A stretch of 64,000 bases of DNA, from positions 1,135,855 through 1,199,854 of the forward strand of contig NZ_CP061307.1 in NCBI RefSeq assembly GCF_018687895.1. Direction: 5' to 3'. The notes beneath the pieces are model-generated. The model was not told where the DNA came from, searched no databases, and was given only the letters and a program-made list of their open reading frames with translations. Positions within the stretch are counted from its first letter, which is position 1, and every line of letters begins with the position of its first letter. A program made the translations under genes and the position numbers. Below are positions 49,068 to 61,600 of the stretch, one piece after another. This stretch comes from Polynucleobacter sp. JS-JIR-II-50. GTDB taxonomy: Bacteria; Pseudomonadota; Gammaproteobacteria; Burkholderiales; Burkholderiaceae.

Positions 49068-50594
49068 ATGTCTTTAAAGCCTGATTCTGACAACCTTAAT
49101 TCCACTGATAGCCTCCCTGGCGTTATGCCCAATGGCGCTCATTCTGCCGTGGATGTGGTTCTGGATACTGCCTATCAAGGTATGGATGCAAAAAGCTGGG
49201 CCTCTCTATTTGATATCGCCCGCAAGACAAATCTTTCAGAATTTATTGCCGATCTATTTGCTGGCAAACATATTAATCAGAGCGAAGATCGCCCTGCACT
49301 TCATTCGGCACTCCGCAATCTCTCAAAATCTCCTGTCATCCTGGATGGTCAGGATGTCATGCCGGCAGTTATAGAAGTATGGCGCCGTATTGAAGCACTC
49401 TGCAATAAGTGGGTTGGCGTCACCGATGTCATTCATATTGGAATTGGTGGCTCAGACTTTGGGCCACGCTTAGCAATTGAAGCATTAGCACATGTGCCCG
49501 ATATTGAAAGCCGCGGTATGCGCATGCATTTCTTGGCCAATATCGATACTGCTGAATTAGCCCGCATTCTGGATCGTGCACTTCCTCATAGCACCCGCGT
49601 CATTATTGTTTCCAAGTCATTCACCACCTTAGAAACCACCATGAACGCCAAGGCAGTCGTGGCTTGGCTGAAAGCTTCTGGCTGTACGAATAGCCAAATT
49701 AACAAAACCTTGTTTGCGGTTACCGCTAATGTGGCAGCAGCCAAAGAGTTTGGGGTTGAAGAAGATCACATCTTCCCATTTTGGGATTGGGTTGGCGGTC
49801 GTTACTCTGTTTGGTCTGCAGTCGGCCTGCCGATTGCCCTGCAATATGGCTTTAAGACCTTCGAAGAATTTTTAGCCGGCGCGCATGCGATGGATTTGCA
49901 TTTTAAGAATGCGCCTCTAGAAGGCAATTTGCCGGTCATCATGGCTTTAGCCTTGCTATACCAACAAGAGAAGCACGGCATTAAAGCCTATGCTGCCATT
50001 CCGTATGCAGATGCTTTGGATTGGTTTCCAAAGTGGTTGCAGCAACTCGATATGGAAAGCAATGGCAAGAGTATTGGTAAAGATGGCAAACCGGTTAAAC
50101 ATTCTTCACCAGTGGTGTTTGGCAGCGCTGGCAGTAATGCGCAGCACTCCTATTTTCAACTCTTTCATCAAGGCCCTGAAATCATTCCGATTGATTTCAT
50201 TGCGGTTCGTAAGCCCATGAGTGATCTTCCTGAGGCTGTTGCACATCATCGTATTCTGCTGTCCAACTGTTTAGCCCAGGCCCAGGCTCTAGCCCATGGC
50301 AAGACCGATAGCAATCCGAATAATGTTTACCCAGGTAAGCGCCCAAGCAGCTTATTGCTACTTCCTGAACTAAATGCCTTCTATTTAGGGGCTTTATTAG
50401 CCCTTTATGAGAACCGTGCCGCGACTCTAGGCGCCCTCTGGAATATCAATAGCTTTGATCAACCCGGCGTTGAATATGGCAAGGTTCTTGCTAAGCCAAT
50501 TGAGAAAGCCCTTGCCAGCGGTTCCGACCATGTTATTGCGGACGATAGTATTGATGCGATTACTGCTGCTCGTATAAATTTCTTAAATTCTTAG
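49068..50594 (+). CDS. pgi: Glucose-6-phosphate isomerase
   Basis: This 508-residue enzyme interconverts glucose 6-phosphate and fructose 6-phosphate. Both family signatures are present: GGRYSVWSAVGLPIAL near residue 243 and GALWNINSFDQPGVEYGK near residue 462. The active-site segment HIGIGGSDFGP lies near residue 122 and SKSFTTLET near residue 183. It precedes the phosphomannomutase/phosphoglucomutase gene by 75 bases, a sensible sugar-phosphate pair. Confidence 0.97.
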   Translation: MSLKPDSDNLNSTDSLPGVMPNGAHSAVDVVLDTAYQGMDAKSWASLFDIARKTNLSEFIADLFAGKHINQSEDRPALHSALRNLSKSPVILDGQDVMPAVIEVWRRIEALCNKWVGVTDVIHIGIGGSDFGPRLAIEALAHVPDIESRGMRMHFLANIDTAELARILDRALPHSTRVIIVSKSFTTLETTMNAKAVVAWLKASGCTNSQINKTLFAVTANVAAAKEFGVEEDHIFPFWDWVGGRYSVWSAVGLPIALQYGFKTFEEFLAGAHAMDLHFKNAPLEGNLPVIMALALLYQQEKHGIKAYAAIPYADALDWFPKWLQQLDMESNGKSIGKDGKPVKHSSPVVFGSAGSNAQHSYFQLFHQGPEIIPIDFIAVRKPMSDLPEAVAHHRILLSNCLAQAQALAHGKTDSNPNNVYPGKRPSSLLLLPELNAFYLGALLALYENRAATLGALWNINSFDQPGVEYGKVLAKPIEKALASGSDHVIADDSIDAITAARINFLNS

Positions 50595-50669
50595 CTTCCT
50601 AAATTCTTGATTTAGTCTTTCAATCAATCTATTGAGCGCCCTGCGCCTCCTTTAATTTAAAGGTCTTTC

Positions 50670-52055
50670 ATGCAACTTTCTCCATCCATCTTCAAGGCTT
50701 ATGACATTCGCGGCATCATTGATGAAACAGTGGATCCATCAATTGCTAAATTGATTGGCCAAGCATTTGGTACCGAGATGCGTAAACTTGGCGAAACAGA
50801 GGTCGTCATTGGTCGTGATGGGCGCCTATCTGGCCCAAGCTTGATTGAAGCCTTGACTGAAGGACTACTTTCAACCGGCATTAACGTCATTGACTTAGGT
50901 ATGGTTGCTACACCTATGGTGTACTTTGGCGCCAACCAAGAGCTCAATGGCAAGAAGCCAAAATCCGGCATCATGATTACCGGTAGCCACAATCCCCCGA
51001 ACTACAACGGCTTCAAGATGGTTCTAGGGGGTGCTGCAATTTATGGTGATCAGATTCAGGCATTACGTAAGCATATTGAAGCCAAGCAATTTGCTTCTGG
51101 TCAGGGCGCTAGAAGCACCTTTGATATTTTCCCAATGTACTTAGAGCGCATTGTGAGCGATGTGAAATTGGCACGTCCCATGAAGATTGTTGTTGATTGT
51201 GGCAATGGAGTTGGCGGCGCATTTGCAGGAAAACTGTTTAGAGCTTTAGGCTGTGAAGTGCAGGAACTCTTCTGTGAGGTAGACGGCCATTTTCCGAATC
51301 ATCATCCAGACCCCGCTCATATTGAAAACTTGCAAGATCTCATCAAGAACCTACAGACTACCGATAATGAATTAGGCCTCGCGTTTGACGGTGACGCCGA
51401 TCGTTTGGGCGTTGTCACAAAAGATGGTCAAGTGATTTTCCCAGACCGTCAAATGATGCTTTTTGCTAAGGATGTGCTCTCACGCAATCCAGGTGGCCAG
51501 ATTATTTATGACGTCAAATGCACCCGCAACCTCGCAACTTATGTAAAGCAGCATGGCGGTGAGCCTTTAATGTGGAAAACAGGCCACTCTTTAGTGAAAG
51601 CCAAGCTCAAAGAAACTGGCGCACCTCTTGCTGGTGAAATGAGCGGCCATATCTTCTTTAAAGACCGTTGGTTTGGTTTTGATGATGGGCTCTATACGGG
51701 CGCACGTCTGCTAGAGATCCTCTCTAAAGAGAAGGATCCGAATCAAACACTCAATGATTTACCAAACGCCATTTGCACGCCTGAGTTACAACTTGCTTGC
51801 GCTGAAGGAGAGCCTTTTGAATTACTAGAAACCATAAAGGCTAATGCTAAGTTCCCCACCTCTGAGTCAATTAATACTATTGATGGAGTGCGAGTGGAAT
51901 ATAAAGATGGATTTGGCTTGGCCAGACCTTCAAATACCACACCGGTAGTAGTGATGCGTTTTGAAGCCGATAGTGAAGAAGCTATCGCGCGTATTCAGGC
52001 GGAGTTTAAGGCTGTGTTGTTGGCCGCTAAGCCGGAAGCTAAGTTACCTTTTTAG
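50670..52055 (+). CDS. Phosphomannomutase/phosphoglucomutase
   Basis: This 461-residue alpha-D-phosphohexomutase is of the AlgC type. The phosphoserine loop is GIMITGSHNPPNYNGFK near residue 100. The metal-binding loop is AFDGDADRLGVV near residue 238 and the sugar-binding loop is GEMSGHIFFKDRWFGFDDG near residue 320. The C-terminal phosphate-binding loop is RPSNTTPVVVMRFEA. It supplies mannose 1-phosphate or glucose 1-phosphate for polysaccharide and LPS synthesis. It converges with the minus-strand genes at 52071. Confidence 0.94.
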   Translation: MQLSPSIFKAYDIRGIIDETVDPSIAKLIGQAFGTEMRKLGETEVVIGRDGRLSGPSLIEALTEGLLSTGINVIDLGMVATPMVYFGANQELNGKKPKSGIMITGSHNPPNYNGFKMVLGGAAIYGDQIQALRKHIEAKQFASGQGARSTFDIFPMYLERIVSDVKLARPMKIVVDCGNGVGGAFAGKLFRALGCEVQELFCEVDGHFPNHHPDPAHIENLQDLIKNLQTTDNELGLAFDGDADRLGVVTKDGQVIFPDRQMMLFAKDVLSRNPGGQIIYDVKCTRNLATYVKQHGGEPLMWKTGHSLVKAKLKETGAPLAGEMSGHIFFKDRWFGFDDGLYTGARLLEILSKEKDPNQTLNDLPNAICTPELQLACAEGEPFELLETIKANAKFPTSESINTIDGVRVEYKDGFGLARPSNTTPVVVMRFEADSEEAIARIQAEFKAVLLAAKPEAKLPF

Positions 52056-52070
52056 TTGCTAAACAAGAAG

Positions 52071-52616
52071 TTAGTGAACTGAGGGCTTTGTGCCCTCTTT
52101 TTTATCCTCCTGTTCGTTTGAGGTCTGATCTACCACTGGCGGAACATCGCCCCATGACGCATGCTCCCGAAGCTGATTCAGCAATGAACACATTCCATAA
52201 AGAATTGAACCAGCCAATTTGAGATTGACATTAGCGCCTCCAGGCAAGATCAAATCCAGTGACAAAATATCCTCAAGCAACTCTTTTTCTAGACTACATT
52301 TAACATCCATTACTAGTAATGGATCCGCCCCAAATGGAAAATTATCTGCCGGCTGAAATGGCTCAGATCCTTTTTGATCCCGATCTTGTGCGACATGTGC
52401 CGCAACACTACCAAATTCAGCAATTGCTTTTGCAGCTTCAGGCGTATGAGTTTGCTCTAGTTTTTTGACAATCAAATGCTGCGTAGCTGCCAAGATGAAT
52501 AGCGTGACTCTACGCGTAAACCAAAATCGGAACTCTGTATTTTCATCGGTATTAAACCGAAACAGAAGTCGATCATCGTGGGCTAAGTAGGATGCGTTTA
52601 ATTGCTTTATTTTCAT
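52071..52616 (-). CDS. Unknown protein encoded directly after the giant repeat protein
   Basis: This 181-residue protein has no signal peptide and no convincing membrane span, so it is probably cytoplasmic. It has mixed alpha/beta character with an N-terminal FRFNTDENTEFRFWFTRRVTLFIL segment, an FGADPLLVMDVKCSL core and a charged C-terminal tail (EQEDKKEGTK). Its start lies 6 bases after the giant gene's stop on the same strand, with no clear ribosome-binding site. Translation is thus probably coupled to the giant gene. I do not recognise the family. Confidence 0.75.
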   Translation of the reverse strand: MKIKQLNASYLAHDDRLLFRFNTDENTEFRFWFTRRVTLFILAATQHLIVKKLEQTHTPEAAKAIAEFGSVAAHVAQDRDQKGSEPFQPADNFPFGADPLLVMDVKCSLEKELLEDILSLDLILPGGANVNLKLAGSILYGMCSLLNQLREHASWGDVPPVVDQTSNEQEDKKEGTKPSVH

Positions 52617-52622
52617 TTGGCA

Positions 52623-55600
52623 CTATTTGCAAAGCCCACTATCGTCTTGAGATTTGCATTCTTTTTTACCTGAATATGCTTCACCCATCTCAACTGTTAC
52701 TTCTGCATCTCCAGAAGCGCTTCCATCAAGCGAAACAAGCTTGGAGACCTTAAGAACATTGCTTAAGTTACCACCTGAAGATGAAGCTGCGGCAGCTTCG
52801 GCTTCAGCAACCGGGAATCTCACTCCTAACAGATCGATGCCGCTACCAGTAAAGTTTGTCTTTGCGTCGATTACTAGCGAAACTTTACCTGTCATATCAA
52901 ACTTGCCATCAACTTTAGAAATATCAAAATTAATATTGCCTCCAGCTCCCTGCAGTGATTTGAAGACCACATTATTTAGCGTTGGATTTGCAGTCAAGGC
53001 AATTTGTGCGGAGCTGTAATTTTGATTTGCAGTAGTCTCTACACCACCTGTGACGTTAATGACACCTGTAGCAGGTGTAAGCGCAAAGAGATCTCCTGCC
53101 TGCAACGTCTGGATATTTGCAGAGTAGAACGGATAGATATTGCCCACTAGGCCATTGAAACTAACCACAGGCATCTTAGTAAGATCGCCGTTAACATATC
53201 CAGGGTAGATTGCAGCCACCATTAAGGAGTACAGCGCAGCAGATGCTGGGTTGAGTGTTCCGTTAAATTCAACCAATGGATCTAGAGAAATCAAGGTGCG
53301 GGTATGTACAGTATCAAGTACCTTGAAATTCAATGTAGGACGGGTTTGAGCCAGGAACATTGCGTACAAGAATCCGTCATTGCCGTTAGTTCCAACAACT
53401 ACTGAGCCGTTATAAATTTGTTGGCTTGAGGTTAATACGTCCGCCAAGAGATTAATCGTTGAGCCCGTAATCACGAAGCTCGCTAACGGCGCTACAGAAC
53501 CAACGCTATTAGCAATAGTGACAATTCCTGTGCCGGCATTGACATTGAGTGTATTGGCTTTGCTTGCAGCGCTATCAATCAAACCATTGAAAGTAATTGG
53601 GGCATTTGCTGTAGTGAGAGTGACTGCGCCTGCAACGCTAGGAGAAACCACCACATTACCGTTATAGGTTTGCGCGCCAGTTGTTCTAATGTCTGAAGAA
53701 ATCGTTGCCGAGCCATTAATAGTTAAACTCGACAATGTCACGCCTGAAGCCAAGCTCAATACGCCATTAGTAGATATTAATGCGCCTGCACCGAGAGCAT
53801 TTGCATTACCCAAAATCAACTGTGAGGTATTCAACACGGTATTACCTGAATAGGTATTTGCACCATTTAATGTCATTGATCCAGAGCCAACCTTTGTCAA
53901 AGTACCAGATCCGGTAAATGATCCATCAAACGCAAAGTTTGTATTGCCGCCACCTAAGCTTAAGTTGGTAGCGAGCACCACAGTACCAGAACCGGTAATA
54001 GTATTGAGCACGGCAGCTCGGTCAACGATATAGCTGGCACCAGCTGCAACAATCAAATCTGCAGTACTTGCTAAAGCGCCCTTAACATCAAGGGTGCCTG
54101 CAGAGACCGTTGTGATACCGGTATTAGTATTGGTAGCGCCCAGTATCAATATACCAGCGCCAGTCTTAGTAAATGATCCAGCGCCGGACATGATTCCGTT
54201 GTAAGTTAAGGTACTAGATCCATCAACATCGATTGTTCCGCTACCTAACAAGGCAATACCGCGATTAGCATTTAGGATAAATGTTGAGGAGGCATTTAAA
54301 GTGCCGCCGCTAAATACCAGGGCCGCAGCATTTACAGAGCCAGGTGCTTGGCCTAAATTGCTATCCATACTGATAGAGACAACGCCACCATTAATTGTCG
54401 TTGTACCGGTGTAGGTATTAGCGTTGCTAAGAACTAAAGTACCCGCCCCGCTCTTCACTAAGTTAGCAGTGCCTGCCAAGATGGCTGAGATCGTTGTGGT
54501 GCCAGTAGAGTTAGTCACATCATAGCTTGATCCAGTCAGAACACCAGAAGTACCAGAGATAGAACCGCTAGACAAAGTGATTGCACCGACAGTATCGCTA
54601 TAGGTACTCATAGCCAAGCTACCACCAGCAACATAGATTGCACCAGAGTCAGCCAAGACATCATTGGCACCTAGCGCAACTGTGCCGGCATTGATATTAG
54701 TACCACCGGTGTAGGTATTTGGGCCAGACAAGGTTAAGGTACCAGACCCTACTTTAGTGAAGGATCCTGTGCTACTCATCACACCACTAAAGGTGGTGTC
54801 TGTTGTAGTGCCTGCAGTGAGGTTGCCAGTCAAAGTGATGTTACCGGCGCCAGCAATTGAAGCTACCGTGTCATTAGCACCCACAATATAAGTAGCACCA
54901 GAAGCAACGGTGACTGCAGTGCTATCAGACAAGGTGCCGGTCACATTCAGGGTACCGGCTGATACGGTAGTGGTACCGGTGTAGGTGTTGGCATTAGACA
55001 AGGTTAAGGTGTCAGAGCCTACTTTAGTGAAGGATCCAGTGCTACTCATCACACCACTGAAGGTAGTGTCTGTTGTAGCGCCTGCAGTGAGGTTGCCAGT
55101 CAAAGTGATGTTACCGGCGCCAGCAATTGAAGCTACCGTGTCATTAGCGCCAACAATATAAGTAGCACCAGAAGCAACGGTGACTGCAGTGCTATCAGAC
55201 AAGGTGCCGGTCACATTCAGGGTACCGGCAGATACGGTAGTGATACCGGTGTAGGTGTTGGCATTAGACAAGGTTAAGGTGCCAGAGCCTACTTTAGTGA
55301 AGGATCCAGTGCTACTCATCACACCACTGAAGGTAGTGTCTGGTGTAGAGCCTGCAGTGAGGTTTGCAGTCAAAGTGATGTTACCGGCGCCAGCAATTGA
55401 AGCAACTGTGTCATTAGCACCCACGATATAAGTAGCGCCAGAAGCAACGGTTACTGCTGTGTTATCAGACAGAGTACCGGTGACATTGAGGGTGCCGGCA
55501 GATACGGTAGTGGTACCGGTGTAGGTATTCGCATTGCTAAGAACTAAAGTACCCGCCCCGCTCTTCACTAAGTTAGCAGTGCCTGCCAAGATGGCTGAGA

Positions 55601-58600
55601 TCGTTGTGGTGCCAGTAGAGTTAGTCACATCATAGCTTGATCCAGTCAGAACACCAGAAGTACCAGAGATAGAACCACTAGATAAGGTGATGGCACCGAC
55701 AGTATCGCTATAGGTGCTCATAGCCAAGCTACCACCAGCAACATGGATTACACCAGTATCGGCCAAGACATCATTGGCACCTAGCGCAACTGTACCGGCA
55801 TTGATATTAGTACCACCGGTGTAGGCATTAGGACCAGACAATGTTAAGGTACCAGATCCTACTTTAGTGAAGGATCCAGTGCTGCTCATGACACCACTGA
55901 AGGTGGTATCTGGTGTAGAGCCTGCAGTGAGGTTTGCAGTTAAGGTGATATTACCGGCGCCAGCGATAGACGCTACGGTGTCATTAGCACCCACAATATA
56001 AGTAGCGCCAGAAGCAACGGTTACTGCTGTGTTATCAGACAAGGTGCCAGTCACATTCAGGGTGCCGGCAGATACGGTAGTGGTACCGGTGTAGGTGTTG
56101 GCACCTGTCAATACTTGAGTACCAGAAGATAAAACGAGATTGCCGTTAGTACCACTGATCACACCAGCGAAGGTATCAGCTGCATTAGTAATGGTGAGAG
56201 TCTTGCTACCTATCAACAATGATCCGGAAGTATTGCCAGCCAAGCTGATGATGGAGGCGCCAGATGTAGTGCCAGTTAGATCTAAGGTGGCGTTGTCGAT
56301 GATGCTGCTGGAGGCGGCAATCGAGCCAGCGCCAGTGAGAGACAAGGTGCCAGAGTTAATCGTCGTTGTACCACTGTAAGTATTAGTGCCTGTTAATACT
56401 TGAGTACCACCAGAGATGACCAGGTTACCGTTGGTACCGCTGATTACACCAGCAAAGGTATCAGCAGCGTTGCTAATGGTAAGAGTCTTGCTACCTAGTA
56501 CAACAGAGCCAGCGCTATTACCCGATAGGCTAATGATAGAAGCGCCAGAGGTGGTGCCACTGATATCAAAGGTGGCGTTATTAATCAGACTGCTTGAAGT
56601 AGCAATGGAGCCTGTGCCAATTAAGGACAGAGTACCGGCTGATACGGTTGTTGTACCAGTGTAGGTGTTGGCGCTATTGGTCAGAACTAAAGTACCTGCG
56701 CCAGTCTTAGTAAAGCCATAGTTACCAGAGAGGATGCCAGACAAGGTCAGCGTATCGCCAGTAGCAGCATTAATGGTGCTAGCGCTAGTGAAGCTGATGT
56801 TGCCTGCTAAGGAGCTCGTGGCATCGGCTAAGGTACCGCCATTGAGGACTACTGCTTTAGTACCAACAGTGACGGAGACCAGATCTAAGGTAGCGCCGCT
56901 ATTAACAGTCACTGCCCCGCCGCTATTGCTGCCTAAGCCAGTGTTATTGCTAATGTGCAGTGTGCCGCCATTAATGGTGGTTGTGCCGGTGTAGGTATTA
57001 GCACCAGACAGGGTTAAGGAACCACCTGAGAGCGCTAAGGCAACAGAGCCGCCAGTACCGGCGTTATCAGCAATCACACCAGCATAAGTAGTAGTGCCAC
57101 CAACGACCGTTAAGGTAGAAGCAGTACTTCCTTTAGAGTTCAAGACCGTATTACCAGTAGCACCAGTTAAGGAAGCAATACTTTGGGAGTTGCCATACAG
57201 ATCAAAGATGCTGGTGCCAGTCATGATCAATGCGCTAGCAGAAGCGAGTGAGCCGCCAGTGCCTAAACGTAAAGTACCGCCATTGATGGTGGTTGTGCCA
57301 GTGTAGGTGTTGGTGCCTGTTAATACTTGCGTACCGGTAGTGAGAACCAAATTACCGTTGGTACCAGAGATCACACCAGCAAAGGTATCAGCAGCGTTGC
57401 TAATGGTGAGAGTCTTACTACCTAATACGGCAGAGCCTGAGGAGTTACCCGATAGGCTGATGATCGAGGCGCCAGAGGTAGTGCCACTGATATCGAAGGT
57501 GGCGTTATCGATGATGCTGCTTGAAGCGGCAATCGATCCTGTTGCGGTTAAAGCTAAGGTGCCACCATTAATGGTGGTTGTGCCGGTGTAGGTATTAGCA
57601 CCAGACAGGGTTAAGGAACCACCTGAGAGCGCTAAGACAACAGAGCCGCCAGTACCGGCGTTATCAGCAATCACACCAGCATAAGTAGTAGTGCCACCAA
57701 CGACCGTTAAGGTAGAAGCAGTACTTCCTTTAGAGTTCAAGACCGTATTACCAGTAGCACCGGTTAAGGAAGCAATACTTTGGGAGTTGCCATACAGATC
57801 AAAGATGCTGGTGCCAGTCATGATCAATGCACTAGCAGCAGCCAGTGAGCCGCCAGTACCTAAACGTAAAGTACCGCCGTTGATGGTGGTTGTGCCAGTG
57901 TAGGTGTTGGTGCCTGTTAATACTTGCGTACCGGTAGTAAGAACCAAATTACCGTTGGTACCAGAGATGGCTCCAGCAAAGGTATCAGCAGCATTAGTAA
58001 TGGTGAGAGTCTTGCTACTCAATACGACAGAGCCAGCACTGTTACCGGATAGGCTGATGATCGAGGCGCCAGAGGTGGTGCCACTGATATCCAAGATTGC
58101 GTTATCGATGATGCTGCTTGAAGCGGCAATCGATCCTGTGCCGGTTACAGCCAAGGTGCCGCCATTAATGGTGGTTGTGCCGGTGTAGGTATTAGTGTTG
58201 GTGAGAGTTAAGGCGCCAGTATTGGAGCCGGTATAGCCAGCGCCTGAGTTGTAAATGACTGCAGTAGATCCACCGATGGTGCCGCTGATGGCACTATTGT
58301 TGGCTGTGGAGTTAATGGAGAGTGTGGTTGCATTGATATTGCCCACAATGTTGACTCGACCAGCTCCAGAGGAAATAGTTAATGCATTAGCACCGCTACC
58401 ACCAGTCAAAATAAAGGCTGAACCAGCACTACTACTTAAGGTGTAACGCTGTGCTGTACTGGTTGAATTAGTAAATGTATTAATAATCGAACTGCCGACT
58501 GCGTCTACATAAACGGTTGTAGAGGCACCCGCTGAAAGCAGCAAGGAAGTAGCCTGATCGTTAAATCCACGGGAATACAGCAAAGCCCACGTTGGACTAG

Positions 58601-61600
58601 AGGATGATAATGAATCCGCATAGTTCACTACACCGGTGTAGGTTAGTGTTCCACCGCCTGAGTTATAGAAAGTGACAGATGGGGTAGTAGCACTTCCACT
58701 TACATTACCAGCAATTGATACAGATCCATTGGTAATTGTAGTCAGTGTTGTATCTTGATTTAATACCAACGCACCACCATAAGTCTGATTACCACTAGTA
58801 ATCACATTGCCACCTAAGGTGGTAGTGCCGGTGTTTTGCGCTGTACCGACAGTACTTGCATTGCAGCTGCTTGCATTAATACATAAGTAGCCTAGAGCAC
58901 TGGTTCCACTGTTTGATCCAACACTAGCAGTGAAGGTGGCATTACCAGTGCCATTGGTAATCGCTAGGCCGTAGTAATTAGTAGCGCTGCTATTTAAAGT
59001 AGAGGTAAAGGTCACATTAGCATTGCTTGTGGCAATTGCTGTGTTGGCACCTAAGGTCACTGCACCAGTGTAAGTTTGACTACCGTTTGTGGTGATATTG
59101 CCACTTAGGCTGCTAACCCCTGTTACCACTAAAGCAGAGTTATTGGTGCTGTTGGTAATCGCAGAACCCGCAGTCATCGATAGGCTAGAACCTAAAGTGA
59201 CAGTACCGCTATAAGACAGATCTAAGGTACCTGCTGCGCCAATCGATACGGCGCTGGTACCCAGAGCATTGGCACTAGCGGCACTAAGGGTGCCAGTGTT
59301 AATCGTCGTTGTACCACTGTAGGTATTAGTGCCTGTTAATACTTGAGTACCGCCAGAGATGACCAGGTTACCGTTGGTACCAGAGATCACACCAGCAAAG
59401 GTATCAGCAGCGTTGCTAATGGTAAGAGTCTTGCTACCTAATACGACCGAGCCAGTGCTGTTACCAGATAGGCTGATGATTGAGGCGCCAGAAGTGGTGC
59501 CACTGATATTGAACGTAGCGTTATTGATCAGACTGCTCGAAGTAGCAATGGAGCCTGTGCCAGTTAAGGACAGAGTACCCGCAGATATAGTCGTTGTGCC
59601 GGTGTAGGTATTTGGGCCAGACAAGGTTAAGGTACCAGATCCTACTTTAGTGAAGGATCCTGTGCTGCTCATCACACCACTGAAGGTAGTGTCTGGTGTA
59701 GAGCCTGCAGTGAGGTTTGCAGTCAAGGTGATATTACCGGCGCCAGCAATTGAAGCTACGGTGTCGTTAGCACCAACAATATAAGTAGCACCAGAAGCAA
59801 CGGTTACTGCAGTGCTATCAGACAAGGTGCCGGTGACATTGAGGGTACCGGCAGATACGGTAGTGGTACCGGTGTAAGTATTGTTGCTAGAGATCGTTGT
59901 TCTACCGCTGGCAGCCTGCGTCAGATTTACTGCTCCAGCCAAGATAGCTGAGACAGTTGCACCAACCGTGTTATTAAAGGTGTAGCTTGAACCGGACAGC
60001 ACACCAGTAGTGCTAGTGATGGAACCACCATTTGTGCCAATCGTTACAGCGCCAACGGTGTCAGAGTAGTTACCTAAGGCAAAAGTACCACCATCAATCG
60101 TTACAGCGCCAGTATTAGCCAGAACATTAGAAGCGCCGAGAGCTACGGCACCAGAATTAATCGTTGTGCCACCGGTGTAGGTGTTGCTGCCCGAGAGAGT
60201 TGTTGTACCGCTACCAGCTTGAGTCAGGTTTACGCTGCCTGCCAAGATAGCTGAGACAGTTGCACCAACCGTGTTATTCAATGTGTAGCTTGAACCGGAC
60301 AGCACACCAGTAGTGCTAGTGATGGAACCACCATTTGTGCCAATCGTTACAGCGCCAACGGTGTCAGAGTAGCTACCTAAGGCAAAAGTACCACCATCAA
60401 TCGTTACAGCGCCAGTATTAGCCAGAACATTAGAAGCGCCGAGAGCTACGGTACCAGAATTAATCGTTGTGCCACCGGTGTAGGTGTTTGGGCCTGACAG
60501 AGTTAAGGTACCAGAACCCAACTTCGTAAGTGAGCCAGTACCAGAAATCACATTACTTACTGAAATGCTTCCAGTACGATTAATGATGAGTGATCCATTA
60601 TTAAATACTGAGCCGCTACCAAAGCTTCCTGTGGAACCACCATTACCCACGGATAAGCTACCGGAGTTGATGTAGGTATCACCAGAATAGGTATTGGTGC
60701 CAGTGAGATAGAGAGTTCCGCTACCAGATTGAGCAATACTTCCGGCGCCTGATAAGTCTCCACTGAGGATGACGTCATCAGAACGGCTATAAGCCAAGAT
60801 AGCGCTGTTAATTACGGCGCCTGATCCAAGTGAGCCAGAGGTTGCGCCATTACCGATTTGTAATGTACCCGCGCTGTTTGTGGTTGTGCCAGATAAAGTG
60901 CTGTTACCACCCAACACCAAGGTACCTGCCCCGCTCTTAGTGAGATCACCTGTGCCAGCAATGATGCCGTTATAGGTCAAGGTTGTGGAACCATCTACAT
61001 TGATGTTGCCGTTACCAGTCATGGCGATGCCACGGTTAGCATTTAAGGTAAAGGTAGCAGTGGTTTTGAGGGTTCCGCTGTTAAATACGATGGATCCTGG
61101 TGTAGCAGATACTGGCACAGCACCTAACTGATTATCTGCAGAGATGGATAAGGTACCACCGCTAATAGTCATTGTTCCACTATAAGTATTGGCGCCTGAC
61201 AGAGTCGTTGTACCGCTACCGGCTTGAGTCAGATTTACGCTACCTGCCAAGATGGCTGATACGGTTGCACTAGTGGTGTTGTTAAAGGTGTAGCTTGAAC
61301 CGGTGAGAACGCCAGTAGTGCTGGTGATAGAACCACCGTTTGTGCCAATGGTTACTGCACCAACAGTATCTGAGTAGCTACCTAGGGCAAAAGTACCGCC
61401 GTTGACTGTAAGTGCTGAGCTATTGGAGATCACATCACTAGCTCCTAGAGCCAATGTACCCGCTGATACGGTTGTTGTGCCGGTGTAGGTGTTAGGACCG
61501 GACAAGGTTAAGGTGCCAGAACCAGACTTTGTTAAGGTGCCTGAGCCAATATCAATCACTGATGCAATGACTGTGTTGCCCGCCCCAGAGATGGTTAGGC

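Noticed and set aside
54427..60483. Regularly spaced repeats that might suggest CRISPR or another array
   Set aside because: The repeats are 270-597 bp, in frame inside one coding sequence, with no short unique spacers or cas genes.
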